A DNA stretch of 64,000 nt from Colimorpha sp045576855 (GTDB lineage Bacteria; Bacteroidota; Bacteroidia; Bacteroidales; P3). The notes under the pieces were generated by a model. That model was not told the DNA's origin, ran no database searches, and was given only the letters and a program-made list of their open reading frames with translations. Positions 8,554 to 16,770 of this stretch are shown piece after piece; positions within the stretch are counted from its first letter, which is position 1; each line of letters opens with the position of its first letter. The DNA is taken from contig JAZNHG010000038.1 in the NCBI GenBank assembly GCA_045576855.1, positions 1 to 64,000 of the forward strand. Reading direction: 5' to 3'. Position numbers and translations under genes: made by a program.

Positions 8554-9639
8554 ATGGCAAAGATATTCCGTATATTGTTTGCAAGTCTGATGTTGGCCCT
8601 TCCGGTCGCAGTCCATGCCGAAGAAGCCGAGCCTGGCTTCGAGCCCGGCTCCATGATTATCGGGCATGTCACCGATGCCCATTCGTGGCACATGTTCGAT
8701 TACTATAAGGACGGCGAGGAGCATGCCGTGTCCATTCCGTTGCCCGTCATCCTTATCAACGATGGTCATGTCGATATATTCAGTTCGGCCCGTTTCCATC
8801 ACGGTCATGCCGACTATAAGGGGTATCGACTGGTGGGTGGCGGTGCCGAAAAGGAGGAGATTGTCTGTGTTGACGCCGAGGGTAACCCCACAGGAGCCAA
8901 GCCCGTCGACCTCTCGATAACCAAGACCTCGGCTGCCATTATGATTGCTGTCGTCCTGCTGTTGGTTATCATTTTTGTGGCTCGAGCGGGATATAAGAAA
9001 CGTCCCAATCAGGCCCCTAAAGGGGTACAAAGTTTGGTGGAGATGCTTGTCGTCTTCGTCCGCGACAGCATTGCACGGCCTATGATTGGCGAGAACAAAT
9101 ATCAGCGGTATCTGCCCTATTTACTCACTCTGTTCTTCTTTATCTTCTTCTGCAACATCCTGGGCCTGATACCCTTCTTCCCCGCTGGAGCCAATATCAC
9201 GGGCAATATCGCCGTGACGGCTACCTTGGCTGTCATCACATTCTTGATTACCAACATCAGTGGCAACAAGCATTATTGGGTTGACATCTTCAACACCCCC
9301 GGAGTGCCGGCATGGCTGAAGATATTCCCCCTGATGCCGGTGGTAGAGCTGGTGGGTGTCTTCACCAAGCCCATCGTGCTGATGATCCGACTCTTCGCCA
9401 ACATGACGGCCGGTCACATCGTCATCCTGGGCTTCATGGTCATCATCTTCATCATGAGCAACCTCTTCGGCACCGCCGTGGGCGGCGCGGTCAGCGTGGT
9501 GAGCATCTTCTTCAGCGTCTTTATCTCGCTGCTGGAGTGCCTGGTGGCCTATATCCAGGCTTTCGTCTTCACCATGCTCACGGCCCTCTACATCGGCATG
9601 GCAGTCAGCGAGCCGCATCATGAGAAAGTTGAAGGTTGA
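8554..9639 (+). CDS. atpB: F0F1 ATP synthase subunit a
   Basis: Membrane subunit a of ATP synthase, which forms the proton half-channels next to the c-ring. 361 aa with a cleavable signal-like N-terminus, an extended periplasmic region, and the conserved helix 'IRLFANMTAGH' containing the essential arginine (~285). No other atp gene is in the window; pgk follows directly. The last codons (HEKVEG) and the stop lie in a short heptamer tract (gttgaag-like), so the extreme C-terminus may have been rewritten by repeat sequence. Confidence 0.93.
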   Translation: MAKIFRILFASLMLALPVAVHAEEAEPGFEPGSMIIGHVTDAHSWHMFDYYKDGEEHAVSIPLPVILINDGHVDIFSSARFHHGHADYKGYRLVGGGAEKEEIVCVDAEGNPTGAKPVDLSITKTSAAIMIAVVLLLVIIFVARAGYKKRPNQAPKGVQSLVEMLVVFVRDSIARPMIGENKYQRYLPYLLTLFFFIFFCNILGLIPFFPAGANITGNIAVTATLAVITFLITNISGNKHYWVDIFNTPGVPAWLKIFPLMPVVELVGVFTKPIVLMIRLFANMTAGHIVILGFMVIIFIMSNLFGTAVGGAVSVVSIFFSVFISLLECLVAYIQAFVFTMLTALYIGMAVSEPHHEKVEG

Positions 9640-9680
9640 AAGTGAATTTTGAATATAAACCCAATAAATCGACAAACCCC

Positions 9681-10877
9681 ATGAAAAGTATTAAAGACAT
9701 TAACTTTGCAGGTAAGAAAGTTCTGCTGCGCGTGGACTTCAACGTCCCGATGAACGATAAGAAAGAAATCACCGACGACACCCGCATGCGCGAGTCGATG
9801 CCCACCATCGAGAAGCTGCTGAAGGATGGCGCCGCCGTCATCATCATGGCCCACTTCGGCCGCCCCAAGAAGGGTGGATTCGAGCCTGAGCTGACCCTCG
9901 AGCCTGTGGCCAAGTATCTGGAGACCCTCGTGGGCCGTCCCGTGAAGTTCACGCAGGAACTCCTCGGCAGCGGCAAGCCTGAGCAGATGGCCAAAGAACT
10001 GAAGGGTGGCGAGGTGATGCTGCTCGAGAACATCCGCTTCTACCCCGGCGAGACCAAGGGCGACGAAGAACTGGCCCGCCAGCTGGCCGCCCTCGGCGAC
10101 TGCTACATCAACGACGCCTTCGGTGCCGCCCACCGCGAGCACTCCTCCACGGCCGTGATAGCAAAATTCTTCCCTAACGACAAGTATTTCGGCTTCCTCA
10201 TGGAGAACGAGGTGCGCAACCTCGAGAAACTGATGCAGAATCCCCCGCGCCCCTTCACCGCCATCATCGGTGGCTCGAAGGTCAGCAGCAAGATCGGTAT
10301 CCTCGAGAACCTCCTCAACAAGGTCGACAACATGATCATCATCGGCGGCATGCGCTACACCTTCACCAAAGCCCTCGGCGGAAAGATCGGCAACTCCATC
10401 TGCGAGGACGACAAGCTCGACCTGGCCAAGGAACTGATGCACCGCATGGACGAGAAGGGCGTGAAATACTATCTGCCCGTCGACAGCGTCATCGGCGACA
10501 AGTTCGGCAACGACGCCAACACGCAGATTGTCCCCAGCGGCGAGGTTCCCGACGGCTGGGAGAGCATGGACTGCGGCCCCGAGAGCTGCAAGGCCATCCG
10601 CGACATCATCATGCAGAGCAAGACCATCCTCTGGAACGGTCCTGCCGGCGTCTTTGAACTCGAGACCTTCGCCAAGGGCACCAACCACATCGCCCAGAGC
10701 GTCGCCGACGCCTGCAAGCAGGGCTGCTTCGCCGCCGTGGGCGGTGGCGACAGCGTTGCTGCTGTCAAGCAGATGCACCTCGCCGACCAGATGAGCTACG
10801 TCTCCACCGGCGGTGGCGCCATGCTCGAATACCTCGAAGGCAAAGTCCTCCCCGGCATCAAAGCTATCCAGGACTAA
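9681..10877 (+). CDS. pgk: Phosphoglycerate kinase
   Basis: Glycolytic transfer of phosphate from 1,3-bisphosphoglycerate to ADP. 398 aa starting at ATG 9681 (MKSIKDINFAGK); an upstream in-frame extension is not typical of the family. Seen: 'LLRVDFNVP', 'HFGRP', the hinge region, 'LWNGPAGVFE' and the C-terminal 'AAVGGGDSVAAV' nucleotide-binding motif. A strong terminator follows at 10906. Confidence 0.96.
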   Translation: MKSIKDINFAGKKVLLRVDFNVPMNDKKEITDDTRMRESMPTIEKLLKDGAAVIIMAHFGRPKKGGFEPELTLEPVAKYLETLVGRPVKFTQELLGSGKPEQMAKELKGGEVMLLENIRFYPGETKGDEELARQLAALGDCYINDAFGAAHREHSSTAVIAKFFPNDKYFGFLMENEVRNLEKLMQNPPRPFTAIIGGSKVSSKIGILENLLNKVDNMIIIGGMRYTFTKALGGKIGNSICEDDKLDLAKELMHRMDEKGVKYYLPVDSVIGDKFGNDANTQIVPSGEVPDGWESMDCGPESCKAIRDIIMQSKTILWNGPAGVFELETFAKGTNHIAQSVADACKQGCFAAVGGGDSVAAVKQMHLADQMSYVSTGGGAMLEYLEGKVLPGIKAIQD

Positions 10878-10905
10878 GAAATTGAAAATTGAAAGTTGAA
10901 AATTG
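10878..10905. repeat. Short heptamer array (attgaaa type)
   Basis: Three to four imperfect copies of a 7-mer (aaattga / aagttga) between the pgk stop and its terminator. The same family is seen at 26383-26420 and 27587-27657. Confidence 0.65.
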
Positions 10906-10942
10906 AAATACGGGCGCACCATTGGTTCGCCCGTATTTTTTT
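10906..10942 (+). terminator. Rho-independent terminator of pgk
   Basis: AAATACGGGCG / CGCCCGTATTT, an 11-bp stem with a short loop, followed by further T residues. Confidence 0.88.
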
Positions 10943-11086
10943 GCTTTTACCTTTTGCTCCCGTTTGCTCTTTACCTTTTACTCCCCTTTTACTCAAACTT
11001 TACTCAAATACTATGTCCCTATATGGTAACAATACAATAAATAGCCTGTTCCTTCGTTGTGCATAGCATACAACAAGCATTGAATT

Positions 11087-11809
11087 ATGGCAAAGGTTAA
11101 ACCATCCATCATAGAGTACACTGGCACCGTGGGCCGTGAGATACACTATACCCGTTTTGGCCGCACCTACTCGCGTCAGCTGCCTGCGGAGTACAACGAC
11201 CGCAAGTCCGAAGCGCAGCTGCGCCAGCGGGCGCTCTTTAAGGCGAGGCAACAGACTTCCGCCCTCTACGGCACCATCCTCCAGCGTGGGCTTACCAAAG
11301 AGGCCCACGCCCACGGGATGACCGAGGCCAACTACTTCTCGCGCTTGAACAAAGAACAATTTGTGTACGACAATGGAATTGTCCACATCAACTATCCGGC
11401 TTTGCTCGTCGCCAGTGGACCATTGCCGGAGGTCTACATCACCCGCTGTCACGCCAACGGCTTGCAAGTCGAGATTGACTTCCGGCAAAACCTTGATGCT
11501 GATAAAGCCCGTCCCGACGATGTGGTGCACTTCTACGCCGTCTCTCCGCAAGCAGAGATCTGTATGCTGATGGCCAGTGTCAGCCGACAGGACGACCGCG
11601 CCGCCTTCGTCCTCCCCGATGTCTCGGACGAGGTGGATGGCCATGCCCCGATTCTGTTCTACCTCTACGCCATCGTCGAAGCCGCCTCCACCGCCAGCAC
11701 GCCAACCCTCTCCGCCGCTGAAAAACAGCAGAACAAAAAGCACCGCAACATCAATCGGAAAGTGTCGCGGTCGGTGTTTGTCGGTTCCATAACCATCTCA
11801 AGCAAATAG
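11087..11809 (+). CDS. DUF6266 family protein (second copy)
   Basis: 240 aa. It shares the arrangement 'R.YSRQLPAEY', 'EAQLRQRALF' and 'EANYFSRLNKEQF' with the 1299-2084 protein and the DUF6266 family. It ends 'KVSRSVFVGSITISSK'. Almost the same tail is encoded by a fragment at 13147-13194, on the far side of the DUF4143 gene. Function unknown. The stop is followed after one base by a strong promoter. Confidence 0.7.
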   Translation: MAKVKPSIIEYTGTVGREIHYTRFGRTYSRQLPAEYNDRKSEAQLRQRALFKARQQTSALYGTILQRGLTKEAHAHGMTEANYFSRLNKEQFVYDNGIVHINYPALLVASGPLPEVYITRCHANGLQVEIDFRQNLDADKARPDDVVHFYAVSPQAEICMLMASVSRQDDRAAFVLPDVSDEVDGHAPILFYLYAIVEAASTASTPTLSAAEKQQNKKHRNINRKVSRSVFVGSITISSK

Positions 11810-11810
11810 A

Positions 11811-11842
11811 TTTTGCCGGTTCAAAAAGATTGCGTATCTTTG
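11811..11842 (+). promoter_or_regulatory. Promoter upstream of the DUF4143 ATPase
   Basis: TTTTG at 11811-11815, a 19-bp spacer and TATCTTTG at 11835-11842. It resembles the hsdM promoter (13195-13229) and sits in the same position relative to a DUF6266 3' end. It would give a leader of about 130 nt. Confidence 0.7.
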
Positions 11843-11981
11843 TGGAATAGAAAACAGTTTTACTTTTTATGTATATAGTTGGTATTGAGTGATTAAATCA
11901 TTAAATTAGATGTGTAATATCGTAACTGTACTTCCGATTTTTACAGAAATATATGTAGTATAGTCGCAAATTTCAAGATTT

Positions 11982-13121
11982 ATGTACAAAAGAATATTTG
12001 AGATTGAAAACAAGTTGGACGAAGGGATGTTCCTCTTCGGTGCGCGTCAGACGGGCAAATCAACGCTACTTAAGGAGCGCTTCAAGGATGCTGTCTATTA
12101 CGATTTGCTCAATCCCAATGTTAGAAAAGCTTTCAAGCGTAATCCCAACATTCTCTGGGAGGCGTTGCAGGACAAGCCGACTGGTACACTCGTCATTGTG
12201 GATGAGATACAAAAAGTGCCCGAGCTGCTGGATGTGGTGCATTCGCTGATGGTCGAACGGGGCCAGTTCTTTATCCTTAGCGGCTCCAGCTCGAGGAAAC
12301 TCAAACGTTCCGGTGCCAATACGCTTGGAGGTCGTGCCATCCCGGAAACACTCTATCCACTTGTTTGGCCTGAGGTGACGGACTTCCAGATTGACCGTGC
12401 CGTACAGAACGGCATGATCCCGCGCCACTATATGGTGGAAGATGCTACCAAGCGCCTGTCTGGTTACGTGAAAGTCTATCTTGACGAAGAGATTCGCGAA
12501 GAGGGCGAGGTACGTGAGCTCGATGCTTTCGAGCGTTTTATGGAAGTTGCCGCTATCAGCGACGGCGAGATGCTGAACTATTCTAACATCGCCTCCGACT
12601 GCGGCGTTTCGGCCAAGACGGTCAAGTCCTATTTCCAGATTCTATACGATACCCTCATTGGGTATGAAATACCAGCCTTCCGCAAGGAAATCAAGCGCAA
12701 AGTTGTTCAGGCACCACGTTTTTACTACTTCGATGTCGGTCTTGCCAACTACCTGATGGGACGCCACTCCCTGAAGCGTGGTACCGACGACTATGGGCAT
12801 GCTTTCGAGCACTATGTGATGCAGGAAATCATTGCCTACAAAGGTTATAACGATAAGCGCGACGCCATCTCTTATTGGCATACCTACGACCAGAAAGAGG
12901 TCGACGTTGTCATTGGCGATGCCAAGGTGTCCATTGAGATCAAGTCCACTGAGCATGTGGAAAACAAGCACAAGAAAGGCCTCAAGGCATTTGCCGAAGA
13001 GCATCCCGACAGCCGTCAGATACTTGTCTCGCTTGACCCTATCACTCGCCGTTCGGGCGATGTTGAGCTTGTCTATGTGCTGGACTTCCTGACAATGCTT
13101 TGGAATGGAGAAATATTTTAA
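11982..13121 (+). CDS. DUF4143 ATPase (AAA + C-terminal nuclease-like domain)
   Basis: 379 aa. An N-terminal AAA domain with Walker A GARQTGKST (~20-28) and Walker B 'LVIVDEIQ' (~70-77), then 'LSGSSSRKL'. The C-terminal DUF4143 part has a helix-turn-helix-like segment and 'VDVVIG...IEIKS', a D-ExK arrangement like that of PD-(D/E)xK nucleases. Such proteins are common, often horizontally moved, and of unclear role. It sits alone between two copies of a DUF6266 3' end plus promoter, at the left end of the defence island. Confidence 0.85.
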   Translation: MYKRIFEIENKLDEGMFLFGARQTGKSTLLKERFKDAVYYDLLNPNVRKAFKRNPNILWEALQDKPTGTLVIVDEIQKVPELLDVVHSLMVERGQFFILSGSSSRKLKRSGANTLGGRAIPETLYPLVWPEVTDFQIDRAVQNGMIPRHYMVEDATKRLSGYVKVYLDEEIREEGEVRELDAFERFMEVAAISDGEMLNYSNIASDCGVSAKTVKSYFQILYDTLIGYEIPAFRKEIKRKVVQAPRFYYFDVGLANYLMGRHSLKRGTDDYGHAFEHYVMQEIIAYKGYNDKRDAISYWHTYDQKEVDVVIGDAKVSIEIKSTEHVENKHKKGLKAFAEEHPDSRQILVSLDPITRRSGDVELVYVLDFLTMLWNGEIF

Positions 13122-13146
13122 TATCTCATAATATTTCATCCGTCGC

Positions 13147-13194
13147 GTGTCGCGGTCAGTTTTTGTCGGCGGCGTAACCATAAGTTGCAATTAG
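13147..13194 (+). pseudogene. 3' fragment of a DUF6266 gene
   Basis: Sixteen codons reading VSRSVFVGGVTISCN-stop, almost the same as the end of the 11087-11809 protein (VSRSVFVGSITISSK). The DNA similarity continues into the promoter that follows. No 5' part of a gene is attached; the DUF4143 gene ends 25 bp upstream. Confidence 0.75.
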
Positions 13195-13229
13195 TTTTTT
13201 GCTGATTCAAAAAAAATATGTATTTTTGC
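13195..13229 (+). promoter_or_regulatory. Promoter of the hsdM operon
   Basis: TTTTTTG (TTG 13199-13201), a 19-bp spacer and TATTTTTGC at 13221-13229, 23 bp before the hsdM ATG. It is the only clear promoter seen before the next five genes. Confidence 0.8.
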
Positions 13230-13252
13230 AGATTATTTAGAAAAAATATAAA

Positions 13253-15280
13253 ATGGCAGAAATAGATAAAGTTATAGTCATTCCCGAAGGCAAAATCCGC
13301 GATTATGTTGATGGGACCATTCGCAATGATACACCAGAAGAGTACGTTCGTCAAACTGTTGAAAAACGTTTGGTGAACGAACATAAGTATCCCAAAGAGA
13401 ACATTTCGGTTGAATATCCTATCCAGATGGGTTCTGGTCGGAAGCGCGCTGACATTGTCATTTTTGCAGATGATGTATTGACCGAAGCGGACAAAAAAGA
13501 CCAGCACCGCATCAAGATTATTATTGAATGCAAGCAGGAAGCAGTCAAGCCGTCAGACAAGGACAATGGCATCGAACAGCTGAAGACCTATATGTCGGCT
13601 TGTAACAATTGCGAATGGGGCATGTGGACCAACGGGCTGCACAAGACGGTGTACCGAAAATCCATCGATGAAAAAGGCCATTTTGTTTATAGTGAATTTA
13701 ACGATATTCCTTCGGCAGACGGTTCAACCGATGAGAATGAGCGCCCCAATAGGAACACTCTGAAAAGGGCCTACGATGACAATCTGTTGTTTGTATTTCG
13801 CACATGCCACAATATCATTTATAGTAACGAGGGGCTACAGCCAAACGAAGCTTTCTTCGAATTTTTAAAGGTGATATTCTGCAAGATTCACGACGAGCAT
13901 CAAGTGCTTGACCCCATCCAGTTCTACACCACCAGCAAAGAACGTAACTATAAGGACGGACAAGCGTCTGTTTATCGGCGTATAAGCAACATTTTTGAGG
14001 CTGTAAAGAAAAAGAATTCCCAGATTTTTGCAGCCAACGACACATTGAATCTTCATCCAAGAACCTTGACCTTTGTTGTTGCAGAACTACAGAAATATGC
14101 CCTGCTTAAAACCAATATTGATATTAAAGGCAAGGCATACGAAGAAATAGTCGGTGCCAACTTACGAGGTGACAGAGGGCAGTTTTTCACGCCGCGCAAT
14201 GTGATGAAGATGGCCGTGGATATGATTAACCCTAAAGACGACGAGAAAGTTCTGGACAGCAGCTGCGGAACAGGAGGCTTTGTTGTAACCGCTATGAACA
14301 AAGCAATTGAACGGTTGAAAGAACGCTTTGAAAAGCTATATAGTGAACAAGCATCGTGGAACAGCGACATACAGCAGGCCTACAACGAAAAAATATCGGA
14401 AACAGCCAAAGAGAACTTCTTCGGATTCGACATCGATCCATCTTTGGTTAAGGCAACCAAGATGAATATGGTGATGAATAACGATGGTAGCGGCAACATA
14501 TTCCAGATGAACACCCTGCTTCCGCCTCAAGAATGGGATAGCGCCACAAGGGCACGTCTGGAAAATGCCCTTCATATCACCAACGGCAGCATCAAGAACC
14601 ATAACACTTTAGGATTCTTTGATGTAATTGTCACCAACCCTCCTTTTGGTTCAAAGATCCCCATCCGTGACACCCAAATACTTGAACAGTTCGACTTGGG
14701 GCACATCTGGCAAAAAGACAACGAAGGCAATTGGCACATGACGGAACGGCTACAAAGCAGCGTGCCACCTGAGCAACTTTTCATAGAAAGGATCTTGCAA
14801 TTACTGAAGGAAGGTGGCCGAACTGCCATCGTACTACCTGACAGCATATTGGGTTCTCCCGGATTGGAATACATTCGCTACTGGTTGATTAAAAAGACCA
14901 GAATTGTAGCCAGCATTGATTTGCATGCCGATGCTTTTCAACCTCACAACGGCACGCAATGTTCTATTCTTTTCCTTCAGAAGAAAACCAAAAATGAAAT
15001 TGACGAAGAGGAAAAATCCAGACAGATTATTGACTACAACATCTTCATGACAATGATTGACCATATCGGTCACGACAAGCGCGGCAATATTCTGTACAAA
15101 CGCGACGAAAAGGGCAACATAATTATGACGGAAAAAGAAGACCTGGTCGCAGAGAAAGACGCAGAGGGTAACCTTGTTTACAGAAAAGAGACTCGTCAGG
15201 AGAGAGGTATAAATGACCAGACGGTATTGGTTGCCGACGTGTTTGCTAAATGGAAAAAACAGGAGGGTATTGCATGGTAA
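13253..15280 (+). CDS. hsdM: Type I-like DNA methylase with N-terminal nuclease domain
   Basis: 675 aa. Residues ~1-130 resemble the HsdR N-terminal (HSDR_N) nuclease fold, with 'RADIVIF' and 'IIIECKQ' giving a D...ExK site. The rest is an N6-adenine methylase: 'GQFFTPRNV', motif I 'DSSCGTGGF' and motif IV 'TNPPFG'. No separate HsdR gene is present. Nuclease and methylase in one chain with a separate specificity subunit is the arrangement of BcgI-like (type IIB) enzymes. It overlaps hsdS by 7 bp. GC content is lower than in flanking housekeeping genes. Confidence 0.88.
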   Translation: MAEIDKVIVIPEGKIRDYVDGTIRNDTPEEYVRQTVEKRLVNEHKYPKENISVEYPIQMGSGRKRADIVIFADDVLTEADKKDQHRIKIIIECKQEAVKPSDKDNGIEQLKTYMSACNNCEWGMWTNGLHKTVYRKSIDEKGHFVYSEFNDIPSADGSTDENERPNRNTLKRAYDDNLLFVFRTCHNIIYSNEGLQPNEAFFEFLKVIFCKIHDEHQVLDPIQFYTTSKERNYKDGQASVYRRISNIFEAVKKKNSQIFAANDTLNLHPRTLTFVVAELQKYALLKTNIDIKGKAYEEIVGANLRGDRGQFFTPRNVMKMAVDMINPKDDEKVLDSSCGTGGFVVTAMNKAIERLKERFEKLYSEQASWNSDIQQAYNEKISETAKENFFGFDIDPSLVKATKMNMVMNNDGSGNIFQMNTLLPPQEWDSATRARLENALHITNGSIKNHNTLGFFDVIVTNPPFGSKIPIRDTQILEQFDLGHIWQKDNEGNWHMTERLQSSVPPEQLFIERILQLLKEGGRTAIVLPDSILGSPGLEYIRYWLIKKTRIVASIDLHADAFQPHNGTQCSILFLQKKTKNEIDEEEKSRQIIDYNIFMTMIDHIGHDKRGNILYKRDEKGNIIMTEKEDLVAEKDAEGNLVYRKETRQERGINDQTVLVADVFAKWKKQEGIAW

Positions 15281-16758
15281 CAGGTAATCTTGCCCACAAG
15301 TTGCAACCAGAGGAGATTGTAAGAATCGATCCGCTAGCACCGGATCCGTTGAAATACACCTCAGTGGCGCTCTCGGAGATATACTCCAACAACACTCGTT
15401 TAGAGGCCGGTGCCTTCAATCTCGAAGCCAAAGCGGCAAAATACAAAGTAGAGCATTGCCGATATGGGTATGTACATTTATGGGGCGAAGATGGTTTAGT
15501 ATCAGAGGCCTCTTATCCTGGTCGATTTAAACGAATTTATGTGGAGAAAGAAGATGGCATTCCCTTTTTCCTCCCTTCCCAGTTAGGTGAGATACAACCC
15601 AAACCTTCAAAATATATTTCAGAGAAAACATACAAGAGAATTAGAGGAATAGAAATCAAACCTAATTCATTGCTTCTATCCCGCTCTGGAACAATAGGCA
15701 AATGTGCTATATCTTCAAGAACAACAATCGGGAAAGTCTATTCGGACGATGTAATTAGGGTTTTCTTCCGTTCAGATTGTGATTTGGGCTATGTGTATGC
15801 CTATTTCTGTACCCCGATAGGTCAGCAAATGCTGCAGACCAACAATTATGGAGCAGTTGTACAGCATATAGAGCCAGAACATCTTAAGAACATTATCATT
15901 CCTAATGCACCCGACCCAATAAAGAGGAATATTCACAATCTAGTTATTGAATCATACGACCTTCGAGACAAGTCCAATGAATTAATAGACGAAGCTGAGC
16001 AAATTCTATATGAAGAATTACAACTTCCGCCTATAGAGCAACTAAAACCAACATACTTTGACAAAGACGTTGACCTGCGAAACTACACCACCAAATTAAG
16101 CAAACTAGACCTGCGCTTAGACTGCTCGTATCATGCACCAGAAATATTAAAAGCAAAGGATATTATCAAAAAGAATTGCAAAGATTTATTACCTTTGAAA
16201 GACAAGATCCTAAGCGATAAAATTTTTACAGGCAATAGATTCACCCGTGTGTTTGTTGACAATAATAATGGCATCCCATATTTAAATGGCAAACAAATAC
16301 TAGAATTAGACCCCAATAGCTTAGATAAAAAGTTTCTATCATTTGAACAGCATGAGGATCGTATCAAAAACCAATTAGAAATCAAAGAAAATACAATAAT
16401 TGTGACATGTTCTGGAACAATAGGTAAAACCGTACTAGTTCCAAAACATTGGGTTGGTTGGGTTGGAACGCACGACTTGATTCGGATAGAAAGCAACAAT
16501 TTAAAAACAATCGGATATATTTATTGTTGGTTAAATTCTGATTATGGTCAGTTAATATTAAAGTCATTAACCTATGGCTCTGTTGTTGACCATATTGAAG
16601 CATTCCACATTGCCAATATGGAAATTCCTCTCCTCAAAAACGAATCCAAGCAAAAAGAGATAAACGACAAAGTGTTACAAGCAAACGAACTCCGTTACCA
16701 AGCCTACTTGAAAGAGCAGGAGGCGGTGAAGATGATGGAGGAAAATATTTACGAATAA
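15274..16758 (+). CDS. hsdS: Restriction-modification specificity subunit (two target-recognition domains)
   Basis: 494 aa; DNA sequence recognition. The start is placed at ATG 15274 because AGGAGG at 15261-15266 lies 7 bp upstream; a longer in-frame start at 15250 lacks this. Two similar halves each show 'SGTIGK' with 'D.IR' and a following 'YG..V.HIE' segment, then a helical spacer with 'ELIDEAEQILYEELQLP'. This is the usual two-TRD layout. It ends 12 bp before the next gene. Confidence 0.88.
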   Translation: MVTGNLAHKLQPEEIVRIDPLAPDPLKYTSVALSEIYSNNTRLEAGAFNLEAKAAKYKVEHCRYGYVHLWGEDGLVSEASYPGRFKRIYVEKEDGIPFFLPSQLGEIQPKPSKYISEKTYKRIRGIEIKPNSLLLSRSGTIGKCAISSRTTIGKVYSDDVIRVFFRSDCDLGYVYAYFCTPIGQQMLQTNNYGAVVQHIEPEHLKNIIIPNAPDPIKRNIHNLVIESYDLRDKSNELIDEAEQILYEELQLPPIEQLKPTYFDKDVDLRNYTTKLSKLDLRLDCSYHAPEILKAKDIIKKNCKDLLPLKDKILSDKIFTGNRFTRVFVDNNNGIPYLNGKQILELDPNSLDKKFLSFEQHEDRIKNQLEIKENTIIVTCSGTIGKTVLVPKHWVGWVGTHDLIRIESNNLKTIGYIYCWLNSDYGQLILKSLTYGSVVDHIEAFHIANMEIPLLKNESKQKEINDKVLQANELRYQAYLKEQEAVKMMEENIYE

Positions 16759-16770
16759 CAATACAATATT

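Noticed and set aside
15250..15273. Longer start of hsdS at 15250
   Set aside because: A strong AGGAGG sits properly before ATG 15274 and not before 15250.
13253..16758. Complete classical type I system
   Set aside because: No HsdR translocase gene is present; the methylase itself carries a nuclease-like domain, so a BcgI-like or partial system is the better reading.
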